From the NCBI GenBank assembly GCA_904395865.1, contig CAJFNY010000065.1, positions 26,710 through 90,709 on the forward strand: a DNA stretch of 64,000 nt, read 5' to 3'. Position numbers and translations under genes: made by a program. This document shows positions 10,624 to 19,468 of this stretch, one piece after another (within the stretch, counting starts at the first letter, position 1; each line of letters begins with the position of its first letter). The notes beneath the pieces are model-generated. The model ran no database searches. It was not told the origin of the DNA and was given only the letters and a program-made list of their open reading frames with translations. This DNA is from an uncultured Oscillospiraceae bacterium (GTDB lineage Bacteria > Bacillota > Clostridia > Oscillospirales > Oscillospiraceae).

Positions 10624-11991
10624 ATGGCAAAGTACAATCCCCGGATCGGCGAATATCTCCGCCCCGGCCGGCGCATCCACCTGGTGGGCATCGGCGGCGT
10701 CTCCATGCGGCCGCTGGGCCTGGTGCTGCGCGGCATGGGCGTGGACATCTCCGGTTCGGACATGAGCGAGTCGGCCTCCACGGCCGACCTGATTGCCAAG
10801 GGTGTCCCGGTCACCATTGGCCACCGGGCCGCCAACATCGACGGCGCCGAGGCTCTGATCCGCACGGCCGCCGTCCACAACGACAACCCCGAGATCGCCG
10901 CGGCCCGGGCCAAGGGCATCCCGATCTTCGAGCGGGCCCAGGCGTGGGGGCACATCATGAAGTCGTACCGCCGGGCCATCTGCGTCGCCGGAACCCACGG
11001 CAAGACGACCACCACTTCTATGGTGACGCACATCTTCATGGAGGCGGCCGCCGACCCGACGGTGATGATCGGCGGCTTCCTGCCCCTGCTGGGGGCGGGC
11101 CACCGGGTGGGCGGCGGCGATACGATCATCATGGAGAGCTGCGAGTACTGCGACTCGTTCCTGAACTTTTTCCCCACCATCGCCGTGATCCTCAACGTGG
11201 AGGCCGACCACCTGGACTACTTCCGCGACCTGGCCGACGTCCAGCAGTCGTTCCGGGACTTCGCGCGGCTGGTGCCGGCCACGGGCCGCGTCATCGCCAA
11301 CGGCGACGACCCCAACACCGCCGCGGCCCTGGAGGGGCTCCAGTATCTGACCTTCGGTCTGGGGGAGCACTGCGTCGTCCGGGCCGTCCGCTGCTCGCCC
11401 GACTGGCGCAGCTTCGACGCCGTCTGCGGCGGCGAGCCGTACGGCCACTTCGAGCTGGGCGTCCTGGGCGAGCACAACGTGCGCAATGCCCTGGCGGCCA
11501 TCGCCGTGGCCTGGTACTGCGGCATCGACGGGGAGACGGCCGCCCGCGGCCTGGCGTCGTTCCACGGGGCCGGCCGCCGGCTGGAGTTCAAGGGCACATT
11601 CCACGGCGCCGACATCTACGACGACTACGCCCACCACCCCGGCGAGCTCCACGCGCTGCTGTCGGCCGTGCGCTCCATGGGCTACCGGCGGATCGTCTGC
11701 GCCTTCCAACCCCACACGTACAGCCGCACCCACGCGCTGTTCGGCGATTTCGTCCGGGAGCTGCGGCAGGTGGACCAGCTGGTCCTGGCGGAGATCTACG
11801 CCGCCCGGGAGCAGAACACCCTGGGCATCTCGTCGGCCGACCTGGCCGCGGAGATCCCCGGCGCCGTGTTCTGCGAGACGCTGCCGCAGGTCACGGACTA
11901 CCTCCGCAGCCAGGCGCGCCCCGGCGACGTGATCCTGACCGTCGGCGCCGGCGACATCTACAAGGCCGGCGAGGCGCTGCTGGAGCCGTAA
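10624..11991 (+). CDS. murC: UDP-N-acetylmuramate--L-alanine ligase
   Basis: 455 aa, normal for MurC. Start ATG with GGGAGG upstream. The N-terminal Rossmann domain opens IHLVGIGGVSMRPLGLVLRG, the GIGGxxM-type motif that separates MurC from other Mur ligases. The ATP P-loop is AGTHGKTTTTSM and the C-terminal domain carries YDDYAHHPGEL. It adds L-Ala to UDP-MurNAc in the cytosol. It stands alone here, with its own promoter and terminator, about 25 kb from the main dcw cluster, whereas murC is often part of that cluster. Confidence 0.97.
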   Translation: MAKYNPRIGEYLRPGRRIHLVGIGGVSMRPLGLVLRGMGVDISGSDMSESASTADLIAKGVPVTIGHRAANIDGAEALIRTAAVHNDNPEIAAARAKGIPIFERAQAWGHIMKSYRRAICVAGTHGKTTTTSMVTHIFMEAAADPTVMIGGFLPLLGAGHRVGGGDTIIMESCEYCDSFLNFFPTIAVILNVEADHLDYFRDLADVQQSFRDFARLVPATGRVIANGDDPNTAAALEGLQYLTFGLGEHCVVRAVRCSPDWRSFDAVCGGEPYGHFELGVLGEHNVRNALAAIAVAWYCGIDGETAARGLASFHGAGRRLEFKGTFHGADIYDDYAHHPGELHALLSAVRSMGYRRIVCAFQPHTYSRTHALFGDFVRELRQVDQLVLAEIYAAREQNTLGISSADLAAEIPGAVFCETLPQVTDYLRSQARPGDVILTVGAGDIYKAGEALLEP

Positions 11992-12006
11992 CCTGCCAAC
12001 CCTTCC

Positions 12007-12037
12007 GGCCCGGAGGCGGCTTGCCTCCGGGCCTTTT
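12007..12037 (+). terminator. murC terminator
   Basis: GGCCCGGAGGC, loop GGCTT, GCCTCCGGGCC, then TTTT. Confidence 0.82.
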
Positions 12038-12077
12038 GTGCCTGGTCGGACTTTTTCTGAGGCGGCCCGGCGGGGCG

Positions 12078-12106
12078 TTGCGCCCGGCGGGCAAAGATGG
12101 TACAAT
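12078..12106 (+). promoter_or_regulatory. comEC operon promoter
   Basis: TTGCGC, 17-base spacer, TACAAT with extended TGG. The ~170-base leader before the GTG start contains no gene that I can see. Confidence 0.6.
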
Positions 12107-12278
12107 AGGCCCGGAACCGCGCAAAACGCGGCGGCGCGCAGGGCGCGCCTCGTTCTCCGCCGCCGGCGGAGGACACCGGGCTTGTACCACCGTATTCCGA
12201 CCGGCTGCGCCGGGATCCTGCCGGCAGGGCCGGAAGATACGGTGGAATCGTCCCGCAGACTGGCCGGGAGGTGGGCGC

Positions 12279-14522
12279 GTGCGGAGGCTGGCTTGGTTTT
12301 CCGGAGGCTTCTGCGCCGCGGCGCTGGCCGCGGCGCTGGCGTGGCCTGCGGCCTGGATCCTGGCGGCAGCGGGCGCCGCCGCGGGGCTGTGCGCGCTGCT
12401 GCGCCGCAGCTGGCTGCCGCGGGCCGTGATCCTCTGCCTGGGCCTCTGCGCCGGATGCCTGTGGTGCGGCGTGTGGGCCGCCCGGCAGCTGCCGGCTCTG
12501 GCAGCGTGGGACGGCCGGACGGCGGCGCTGACCGTCGAGGCCTCCGGCTACAGCCGCGCCACGGCGTACGGCACCGCCACTGATGCGGTGCTGACCCTGG
12601 ACGGCCACCGCCACCGGGCCGTGGTGTACGGTGGGCCCGATGTGCAGCTCCGCCCCGGCGACCGGATCACCGGCACCATGGCCCTGGCGGCCACCGACGG
12701 CACCTGGGGCAGCGAAACCGTCTACCAGGCGTCCCGCGGCGTGGACTTCACGGCCTCTCTGGCGGCCGGCTGCACCGTGGAGCCGGCCGCGTCGGTGCCC
12801 CTGCGGTACGCGCCGGCCGTCCTGGCCCACCGGCTGGAGTCGGTGCTGCTGGAGCTGCTGCCGCCCGACGAGGGCGGCTACGCCGCGGCGCTGCTGACCG
12901 GCCGGCGGGACGGGATCTCCGACCGGCTGGACGGGCAGCTCCGCCGCTCCGGGACGCTCCACGTGGTGGCCGTCTCGGGCATGCACGTCTCGATCCTGAC
13001 GGCCGCCCTGCTCCTGCTGCTGGGGAACCGCCGGCGCCTGGGGGCGCTGGTGGCCCTGCCGCTGATCTGGTGCTTTTCGCTGGCCGTGGGCATGACGGCC
13101 TCGGTCGTCCGCGCGGCGGTGATGCAGACGGTGCTGCTGCTGGCGCCGATCCTCCGGCGGGAGAACGACCCGCCCACGTCGCTGCTGGCGGCCCTGATGG
13201 TGCTGGTGCTGCCGAATCCGCGGGCCGTGCTGGACGTGGGGCTGCAGCTGTCGTTCGCGTCGGCGGCGGGGCTGCTGCTGTTCTCCCGGCGGTGCTACGG
13301 CGCCCTCTGCGCGCCGCGGCCGGTCCGGCGGCTGCTGAAAAGCCCGGCGGGGCTCGTGCTCCGGCCGGTGCTGGCCGGCGTCGCCGCCTCCGTGGCCGTG
13401 CTGCCGCTGACGATGCCGCTGAACCTGCTGTATTTCGACGCCTGCTCCCTGGCTGCGCCTCTGAGCAGCGCTCTGATCGTGCCGCTGATCCCGGCGGCCT
13501 TCGTGCTGACGGTGGCCACGGCCGCTCTGGGCCTGGGCTGGCTCCCGGCGGCGGCCGTCCTGGCCGTGCCGCTGCAATGGCTGCTGGCGCTGCTGATCGG
13601 GCTGACCCGGTGGATTGCCGGGCTGCCCTTCGCATCCCTCTCCGCCGGCAGCGGCTACCAGCTGGCCTTCCTGGCCGGGGTGTACGGCATCCTGCTGGCG
13701 GTGCTGCTGGCCCGAAAACCGCTGCGCCCGGCCGTGCCCGCCGGCTGCGCCGTCAGCCTGTTCTGCCTCTGCCTGCTGCTGAGCTCGCTGGAACTGGACG
13801 CGGCGCAGCTGTCGGTGACAGTCCTGGACGTGGGTCAGGGCCAGTGCATCTACGCCGAGTCCAAGGGCGCCTCAGCCGTGTACGACTGCGGCGGCGACGG
13901 CGACCCGGCCGGGACGGCCTTCCAGTTCCTCCAGGACCGGGGCCGCTTCTCCGTGGACTTTCTGGTGGTCAGCCACTACGACGCCGACCACGCCGGCGGC
14001 GTGGCCGAGCTGCTGCGCCTGGTGGAGGTGGGCGCAGTCTACCTGCCGGCGACGCCCGACGAGGCCGGCCGTCAGGCCGAGATCCTGGCGGCCGCCGCCG
14101 AAACCGGGACGGCCGCCGTTTTCCTCACTGCCGACACGGCGCTGCCCTTCGGCGCGGCCGCCGTGACGCTGCTGGCACCGGTGCGCCCGACGGACGGCAA
14201 CGACGGCAGCGTCGCGGCCCTCTGGCAGTCGGCCGGCTTCGACGTACTGCTGACCGGCGACCTGAGCGCGGAGGCGGAGGAAGCGCTGCTGGCCGCCCAT
14301 CCCATGGCGGCCGTGGAGGTCCTGGTGGCCGGCCACCACGGCGCCGCGTCCACCACCGGCCCGGCGCTGCTGGCGGCGCTGGAGCCGGAGACCGTGCTGA
14401 TCTCCGTGGGCGCCGGCAACGGGTACGGCCATCCGGCGCCGGAGACCCTGGCCCGCCTGGCCGAGGCCGGCGCGGCCGTCTACCGCACGGACCAGTGCGG
14501 CAACATCACCGTCAGGAGGTGA
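12279..14522 (+). CDS. comEC: ComEC/Rec2-type DNA uptake channel
   Basis: 747 aa from the GTG at 12279, which has GGGAGG 7 bases upstream; the much longer ORF-track start crosses murC and is rejected. The order is typical of the family: N-terminal hydrophobic hairpins and a soluble OB-like domain (~25-160), the competence membrane domain (~190-440, with SGTLHVVAVSGMHVSIL), and a C-terminal metallo-beta-lactamase domain (~480-747; VTVLDVGQGQCI, VVSHYDADHAGG, LTGDLS, VAGHHGA). ComEC carries single-stranded DNA across the cytoplasmic membrane. It is first in a compact operon with holA, which overlaps translationally. Other uptake genes seen are comF and a dprA-like gene; no pilus genes are in the window. 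Confidence 0.95.
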   Translation: MRRLAWFSGGFCAAALAAALAWPAAWILAAAGAAAGLCALLRRSWLPRAVILCLGLCAGCLWCGVWAARQLPALAAWDGRTAALTVEASGYSRATAYGTATDAVLTLDGHRHRAVVYGGPDVQLRPGDRITGTMALAATDGTWGSETVYQASRGVDFTASLAAGCTVEPAASVPLRYAPAVLAHRLESVLLELLPPDEGGYAAALLTGRRDGISDRLDGQLRRSGTLHVVAVSGMHVSILTAALLLLLGNRRRLGALVALPLIWCFSLAVGMTASVVRAAVMQTVLLLAPILRRENDPPTSLLAALMVLVLPNPRAVLDVGLQLSFASAAGLLLFSRRCYGALCAPRPVRRLLKSPAGLVLRPVLAGVAASVAVLPLTMPLNLLYFDACSLAAPLSSALIVPLIPAAFVLTVATAALGLGWLPAAAVLAVPLQWLLALLIGLTRWIAGLPFASLSAGSGYQLAFLAGVYGILLAVLLARKPLRPAVPAGCAVSLFCLCLLLSSLELDAAQLSVTVLDVGQGQCIYAESKGASAVYDCGGDGDPAGTAFQFLQDRGRFSVDFLVVSHYDADHAGGVAELLRLVEVGAVYLPATPDEAGRQAEILAAAAETGTAAVFLTADTALPFGAAAVTLLAPVRPTDGNDGSVAALWQSAGFDVLLTGDLSAEAEEALLAAHPMAAVEVLVAGHHGAASTTGPALLAALEPETVLISVGAGNGYGHPAPETLARLAEAGAAVYRTDQCGNITVRR

Positions 14523-14526
14523 GCCC

Positions 14527-15570
14527 TTGGCGCGGAAAGCTCCGGCCGCCAATGCGGCGTATCAACAACTGAAATCCGACCTGAAGGCCGGCACCCTCGG
14601 CTCGTGCTACATTCTCTACGGCGAGGAGGCGTACCTGCGGGAGTACTACCTGGACCGCATGCGCAAAAAGCTCCTGGACGGGCCGGCCGAGGCGTTCAAC
14701 TACCACCGCTTCCGCCGGGAGGACCTGGACTGGGACGCGGTGGCCGAGGCGGTGGAGGCCATGCCCATGCTGGCCGAGCGCACCGTGGTGGAGGTGGACG
14801 ACGTGGACCTGTACCGGGAGCCGGAGGCCGCCCGGGAGAAGCTCATCGCCATCCTGGACGACCTCCCGGACTACTGCTGCCTGATCTTCGTCTACGACAC
14901 GGTGGACTTTACCCAGGACAAGCGGCTGAAGAAGCTCCACAAGGCCCTGGAGCGGGCCCAGTGCGTGGAGTTCCGCCGCCAGAGCGGCGCGGAGCTCCGG
15001 GCGTGGATCCAGCGCCAGGCCCAGCGGGGCGGCAAGACCATGGACAACGCCGTGGCCGACCATCTGGCCTTTCTGACCGACGGCTCCCTGAGCAGCCTCT
15101 CCTCGGAGGTGCAGAAGCTGACGGCCTACGCCGCCGGCCCGGCCATCACCCGCCAGGACGTGGACGCCGTGGTGGAGCCGACCCTGACGGCCGTCAGCTT
15201 CGACATCTCCAACGCCCTGGCCGACGGCGACTACGACCGGGCCCTGGCCAAGCTCCGGGACCTGCTGGCCATGCAGCAGGACGAGACGCTGCTGCTGGGT
15301 GCCATCTCGGCTCAGATGCGGCGGCTGCTGTACGCCCGGATCCTCGGCGAGCACGGCAAGGGCGCCGACCAGCTGGCGTCCCTCTGCGGCATGAGCGAGT
15401 ACGGCGCGCGCCTGACCGTCTCGGCCGCCCGGCGGCTGCCGACGGAGCGGTGCGCCCGGGCCGTCACGGCCTGCCTGGAGGCCGACCGGCAGCTGAAGAC
15501 GTCCGCCGGCGACGGGCCGCGGATCCTGGAGCTGCTGCTGGTGCGCCTGGCCCAGGAGGCGGAGCCGTGA
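14527..15570 (+). CDS. holA: DNA polymerase III subunit delta
   Basis: 347 aa from a TTG start at 14527. AGGAGGTG sits directly upstream, which makes the rare start credible. The N-terminal part SCYILYGEEAYLREYYLDRM and the downstream FDISNALADGDYDRALAKLRDLL followed by LLLGAISAQMRRLLYAR are the usual HolA blocks (AAA+-like fold with the C-terminal clamp-loader collar). Delta opens the beta sliding clamp as part of the clamp loader. It sits 4 bases after comEC, a frequent Firmicute neighbour, and its stop overlaps the GTG of rnmV (GTGA). Confidence 0.95.
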   Translation: MARKAPAANAAYQQLKSDLKAGTLGSCYILYGEEAYLREYYLDRMRKKLLDGPAEAFNYHRFRREDLDWDAVAEAVEAMPMLAERTVVEVDDVDLYREPEAAREKLIAILDDLPDYCCLIFVYDTVDFTQDKRLKKLHKALERAQCVEFRRQSGAELRAWIQRQAQRGGKTMDNAVADHLAFLTDGSLSSLSSEVQKLTAYAAGPAITRQDVDAVVEPTLTAVSFDISNALADGDYDRALAKLRDLLAMQQDETLLLGAISAQMRRLLYARILGEHGKGADQLASLCGMSEYGARLTVSAARRLPTERCARAVTACLEADRQLKTSAGDGPRILELLLVRLAQEAEP

Positions 15571-16166
15571 TCCGCGTCCGCCAGGCCATCGTCGTGGAGG
15601 GGCGGTACGACCGGAACACCCTGCGCCAGCTGGTGGACGCGCCGATCTTCGAGACCGGCGGCTTCCGCGTCCTCAAGGACCGGGAGCTGCTGGCCCTGCT
15701 GCGGCGGGCCGCCGAGCGCCGGGGGCTCATCATCCTCACCGACTCCGACGGCGCCGGCTTCGTGATCCGCAGCTTCCTCAGGGGCGCCCTGCCCAGGGAC
15801 CGGGTGCTCCACGCCTACATCCCCGACGTCTACGGCAAGGAGCGCCGCAAGCGCGCCCCGGGCAAGGAGGGGAAGGTGGGCGTGGAGGGCATGCCGCCCC
15901 AGGTGCTGCTGGAGGCCCTGCGGGCTGCCGGCGCCGACATCGAGGGGGAGGACGACGGCCGCCCGGCCGGCGAGCTCCTGACGAAGGCCGACCTGTTCGA
16001 CCTGGGCCTCTCGGGCCGGCCCGACAGCGCCGCCCGCCGAAAGGCCCTTCAGGCGCGGCTGCGCCTGCCGGAGCACCTGAGTGCCAACGCGCTGCTGGAG
16101 GCGCTGAACCTGCTGTTCACCCGCAGGGAATTTTTCGCGTATTACGAAGGAGAAACCGATGATTGA
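15567..16166 (+). CDS. rnmV: Ribonuclease M5 (5S rRNA maturase)
   Basis: 199 aa from the GTG at 15567 that overlaps the holA stop; AGGAGG lies 8 bases upstream. The Toprim domain is clear: AIVVEGRYDRNTLRQLVDAP (catalytic Glu), then GLIILTDSDGAGFVIRSFL (Asp-x-Asp). The family block GKEGKVGVEGMPPQVLLEAL and the C-terminal extension FDLGLSGRPDSAARR follow. RNase M5 cuts the 5S rRNA precursor in low-GC Gram-positives. Its common partner rsmA/ksgA is not adjacent here; an ABC-F gene follows with an 8-base overlap. Confidence 0.94.
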   Translation: MIRVRQAIVVEGRYDRNTLRQLVDAPIFETGGFRVLKDRELLALLRRAAERRGLIILTDSDGAGFVIRSFLRGALPRDRVLHAYIPDVYGKERRKRAPGKEGKVGVEGMPPQVLLEALRAAGADIEGEDDGRPAGELLTKADLFDLGLSGRPDSAARRKALQARLRLPEHLSANALLEALNLLFTRREFFAYYEGETDD

Positions 16167-18051
16167 TATATCCGTGAAGGATCTGGTCAAGTCGTACGAC
16201 GTGGATGAAAACCTGCTGGACGGCCTGACCTTCGACGTCAACGAGGGGGAGCGGGTGGCGATCCTCGGCCGCAACGGCGCCGGAAAGACGACGCTGTTCA
16301 GGATCCTCACCGGGGAGATCGGCTACGACAGCGGCGAGATCCGCATCGCCGCCGGCCGGCGGATGGGGCTGATCTCCCAGATCCCCAACTACCCGGAAGC
16401 GTACACCGTGGAGGACGTGCTGCGCACGGCCTTCCGGGAGCTGGAGGCCCTGCGGCGGAAGCTGCAGGCCCTGGAGGCGCAGATGACCGGCGACGATTCG
16501 CCGGCCCTGCTGCGGCAGTACGACGAGCTGTCGGCCCGCTTCGCCGCCGGCGGCGGATATGAGACCGACGTGGAGACGGACAAGACGTGCAACGGCCTGG
16601 GCATTCCGGCCGACATGCGGGCCCGCCGGTTCTCCGAGCTGTCCGGCGGCGAAAAGACCCGGGTCAACCTGGCCCGGCTGCTGCTGGAAAAGACGGACAT
16701 CCTGCTGCTGGACGAGCCCACCAACCACCTGGACCTGAAGAGCGTCGAGTGGCTGGAGGCGTACCTGCTGCGGTTCAAGGGGACGGTGCTGACCATCTCC
16801 CACGACCGGTACTTCCTGGACCGGGTGGTCCAGCGGGTCATTGAGCTGCGGGGCGGGAAGGCCGAGTTCTACAGCGGGAACTACTCGTTCTACGTCCAGG
16901 AGAAGGAGGCCCGCTACCAGCTTCAGCTGCGCCAGTACGAGCAGGAGCAGGCGAAGCTGAAGCAGCTGGGGTACACCCTGGAGCGCATGAAGGGCTGGGG
17001 CATCAACAACCGCACCCTCTACCGCCGGGCCATGTCCATCCAGCACCGGATGGAGCGCATCGAAAAGACGGAGCGGCCGACGAAGGAACGCACCCTCTCG
17101 GTGCGCTTCGCCGAGAAGGAATTCCACGGGGACGAGGTGCTGTCCATCCGCGGCCTCTCCAAGAAGTTCGGCGACCGGACGCTGTTCTCCGACGTGGAGC
17201 TGCTGGTGGAGGGCGGCCAGCGCATCGCCTTCCTGGGGGACAACGGCACCGGCAAGTCCACGTTCCTGAAAATCCTCCTGGGGGAGGAGGCGCCCACCGC
17301 CGGCCGGCTGCGGTTCGGCCCGTCGGTGCGGACGGCGTACCTGCCCCAGATCATCCGCTTCGCCCACCCGGAGCGCAGCCTGCTGGACACGATGCTCTAC
17401 GAGAAGAACTGCTCCACCCAGGAGGCCCGGGACCGGCTGGGCGCGTTCCTGTTCCAGGGGGAGGACGTGTTCAAGCCCGTGGCCAGCCTGTCCGGCGGTG
17501 AGCAGTCCCGGCTGCGGCTGTGCATGCTCATGGACGAGAAGATCAACTTCCTGATCCTCGACGAGCCCACGAACCATCTGGACATCGCCTCCCGGGAGTG
17601 GATCGAGGCGGCCCTGGACGATTACGAGGGCACGCTGCTCTTCGTCTCCCACGACCGGTACTTCGTCGACCGGTTTGCCACCCGCGTCTGGGAGCTGCGG
17701 GAGGAGAAGATCTTCGACTACCCCTTCGGCTACGAGAAGTACCGGGCCATCCGGGAGCGGGAGCTGCAGCAGGCCCCGCCGCCCGCCGCCCCGGTGAAGG
17801 AGAAGAAGCCGCCCCGGGTCAGGACGCCCGGCGGCACCAAGGAGCTGGAGAAGCAGGTGGCCCGCCTGGAGCGGGAGATTGAGAAGCAGGAGGCCGCCGT
17901 GGCCGCCTGCGACGAGGCCATCGCCGCCTCCGCCAGCGACTATCAGGCCCTGGCCGCGGCCATGGCCGAGAAGGAGCAGGCCGAGGCCGTCCTGGCCGAC
18001 CTGTACGGCCGGTGGGAGGCCGCGTCGGAGGAACTGGAGGCCCGGTCGTGA
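16159..18051 (+). CDS. ABC-F family ATPase (ribosome-associated)
   Basis: 630 aa, start ATG at 16159 overlapping rnmV. Two ABC domains with no membrane segments: domain 1 with GRNGAGKTTL, LSGGEKTRVNLARLLL and LLLDEPTNHLD; domain 2 with GDNGTGKSTF, LSGGEQSRLRLCML and ILDEPTNHLD. They are joined by a charged helical linker (~235-310, YQLQLRQYEQEQAKLKQ) and followed by a C-terminal coiled coil (~555-625). This is the ABC-F architecture of ribosome-binding translation factors (YdiF/Uup/EttA group), some of which protect against antibiotics. No drug specificity can be read from the sequence. The housekeeping operon context favours a translation role. Confidence 0.93.
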   Translation: MIDISVKDLVKSYDVDENLLDGLTFDVNEGERVAILGRNGAGKTTLFRILTGEIGYDSGEIRIAAGRRMGLISQIPNYPEAYTVEDVLRTAFRELEALRRKLQALEAQMTGDDSPALLRQYDELSARFAAGGGYETDVETDKTCNGLGIPADMRARRFSELSGGEKTRVNLARLLLEKTDILLLDEPTNHLDLKSVEWLEAYLLRFKGTVLTISHDRYFLDRVVQRVIELRGGKAEFYSGNYSFYVQEKEARYQLQLRQYEQEQAKLKQLGYTLERMKGWGINNRTLYRRAMSIQHRMERIEKTERPTKERTLSVRFAEKEFHGDEVLSIRGLSKKFGDRTLFSDVELLVEGGQRIAFLGDNGTGKSTFLKILLGEEAPTAGRLRFGPSVRTAYLPQIIRFAHPERSLLDTMLYEKNCSTQEARDRLGAFLFQGEDVFKPVASLSGGEQSRLRLCMLMDEKINFLILDEPTNHLDIASREWIEAALDDYEGTLLFVSHDRYFVDRFATRVWELREEKIFDYPFGYEKYRAIRERELQQAPPPAAPVKEKKPPRVRTPGGTKELEKQVARLEREIEKQEAAVAACDEAIAASASDYQALAAAMAEKEQAEAVLADLYGRWEAASEELEARS

Positions 18052-18791
18052 GGGGGCGGCTGTGGGCCGGCGCGGCGCTGCTGGCCGTGGGCCTGGCCGT
18101 CAGCCTTCTGCCGTGGGACACGCTGTTCTCCGGCCTGACACTGATGGGCTTCGGCGTCCTCTGCCTGGCGGACCGGTTTTTCGAGAAGCACGGATGGAAA
18201 CGGGGGTGGCGGAGGTTGACGTGGGGCATCGGCATCGCCGTGTTCGTGCTCCTGGCGGGCGGCATGACGCTGGTGGGCCTGGGCGGCCGCAGCCAGTGGG
18301 ACGCGGCGCGCCAGTCGGAGTACGCCGTCGTCCTGGGCGCCCAGATCCGCGGCGACGACCCGTCGCCCACCCTGGCCCGCCGCCTGGAGGTGGGGCTGCA
18401 GTACCTGCAGGAGAACGCCGGCGGCATCCTGATCGTCTCCGGCGGCCAGGGGCCCGACGAGGACCGGACCGAGGCGTCGGTCATGTACGACTATCTGGAA
18501 GCCCGGGGCGCCGACATGACCCGGGTGTACCGGGAGGAGGACTCCCACAACACCCGCCAGAACCTGGAGAACTCCGCGGCCCTGGCCGCCTCCCTGGGGA
18601 TTGACCCGTCGTCGCCGACGATCATCTCCAGCGAGTACCACCTCTGCCGCGCCAAATACATCGCGTCCACCCTGGGGCTGACGCCGTCGGCTCTGGGCAG
18701 CGAGACGACGCCGTGGCTTCTGAAGGCCAACTATCTGCTGCGGGAGGTCTTTGCCTTCGTCAAGGCCTGGGCCGTGGCCGGCCGGCTGTGA
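18048..18791 (+). CDS. YdcF/SanA-like DUF218 membrane protein
   Basis: 247 aa from the GTG at 18048, overlapping the ABC-F stop (GTGA). Two N-terminal membrane segments (~2-40 and ~57-80) precede a DUF218 domain that starts YAVVLGAQIRGDDPSPTLARRLEVGLQYL and continues LIVSGGQGPDEDRTEASVM, then EEDSHNTRQNLENS and IISSEYHLCRAKYIA. Family members (SanA, YdcF, ElyC) are linked to envelope integrity and wall or lipid-carrier metabolism, but their reaction is not settled. It is last in the comEC operon and ends only 9 bases from a convergent gene; no terminator hairpin was seen between them. Confidence 0.9.
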   Translation: MRGRLWAGAALLAVGLAVSLLPWDTLFSGLTLMGFGVLCLADRFFEKHGWKRGWRRLTWGIGIAVFVLLAGGMTLVGLGGRSQWDAARQSEYAVVLGAQIRGDDPSPTLARRLEVGLQYLQENAGGILIVSGGQGPDEDRTEASVMYDYLEARGADMTRVYREEDSHNTRQNLENSAALAASLGIDPSSPTIISSEYHLCRAKYIASTLGLTPSALGSETTPWLLKANYLLREVFAFVKAWAVAGRL

Positions 18792-18800
18792 GCGGCGGCG

Positions 18801-19346
18801 CTACACGTCCAGGTCGGACGGATACCGGTCGTCGATGAGCGTGTAGGGGAGGCCGTGCCTGCGGCACATGTCCAGGAAGTGCGCGTTGTCCGCCAGCACG
18901 GCCTCCAGCGTGCACGCCGTGTCGTCCAGGCGCCGTTCGATGACGTTGGCGTACCGCCGGATGTCGGAGAAGTGCTCCAGAACGTAGCGCCGGCTCATGA
19001 CGAGGCAGCGGTAGCGGATCTCCCGGCGCTCCGCCTCCGAGAAGTCCTGCTGCCAGGAGAACGGGATGTAGCAGCCCTCCACCACCAGGTGCTGCCGGTT
19101 CTCCAGGGCCGTCCGGACGATCTCCCGCGCGATCGGCCAGAGGTACGCCTCCAGCGCCCGGTCGTCCTCGGGCGTCAGCGCGGTGTTCCCGCTCCGGATC
19201 AGCCCCATTTTCAACAGGTCCAGGGACAGGTACGGGTAGCCGTACCGCTCCAGAAGCCGCTGCGCCAGCAGCGTTTTGCCGGTGTGCGACGCGCCCGTCA
19301 GCAGGATAATCAAAGGGATCCCATCCTTTCCGTTTTCTGCTGCCAT
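18801..19346 (-). CDS. P-loop kinase-like protein of unknown substrate
   Basis: 181 aa if the ATG at 19346 is used. The Walker A motif LLTGASHTGKTLLAQRLLERYG is near the N-terminus, with LVVEGCYIPFSW in the Walker B area and an arginine-rich lid region (RRYANVIERRLDDT). It resembles small AAA/adenylate-kinase-like or zeta-toxin-like kinases; substrate is unknown and no antitoxin-like partner is adjacent. Start is doubtful: a -10-like TGGTATCAT covers the ATG, while GGAAAGGATGGG lies 5 to 9 bases before an in-frame TTG at 19313. The mature protein may therefore begin LIILLTGASHTGKT (170 aa). Confidence 0.8.
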   Translation of the reverse strand: MAAENGKDGIPLIILLTGASHTGKTLLAQRLLERYGYPYLSLDLLKMGLIRSGNTALTPEDDRALEAYLWPIAREIVRTALENRQHLVVEGCYIPFSWQQDFSEAERREIRYRCLVMSRRYVLEHFSDIRRYANVIERRLDDTACTLEAVLADNAHFLDMCRRHGLPYTLIDDRYPSDLDV

Positions 19347-19390
19347 GATACCACGGGCCGCGGCGGAACGCCAGCCCCGGCCGGCGTATC

Positions 19391-19419
19391 TTGACTTTCC
19401 GCCCCGGGCAGACTACAAT
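19391..19419 (+). promoter_or_regulatory. mrp promoter
   Basis: TTGACT, 17-base spacer, TACAAT. Confidence 0.85.
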
Positions 19420-19468
19420 AGTTACAATGACTATTCTGCGCCACCGGCGCAAAAGGAGCGCAAGCATC

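Noticed and set aside
10494-12278. Upstream extension of the comEC reading frame
   Set aside because: It runs through murC in another frame, a terminator and the comEC promoter; the GTG at 12279 has a proper ribosome site.
18801-19346. Zeta-type toxin of a toxin-antitoxin pair
   Set aside because: The P-loop is similar in kind, but no antitoxin-sized gene is adjacent on the same strand, so only a general kinase-like call is supported.
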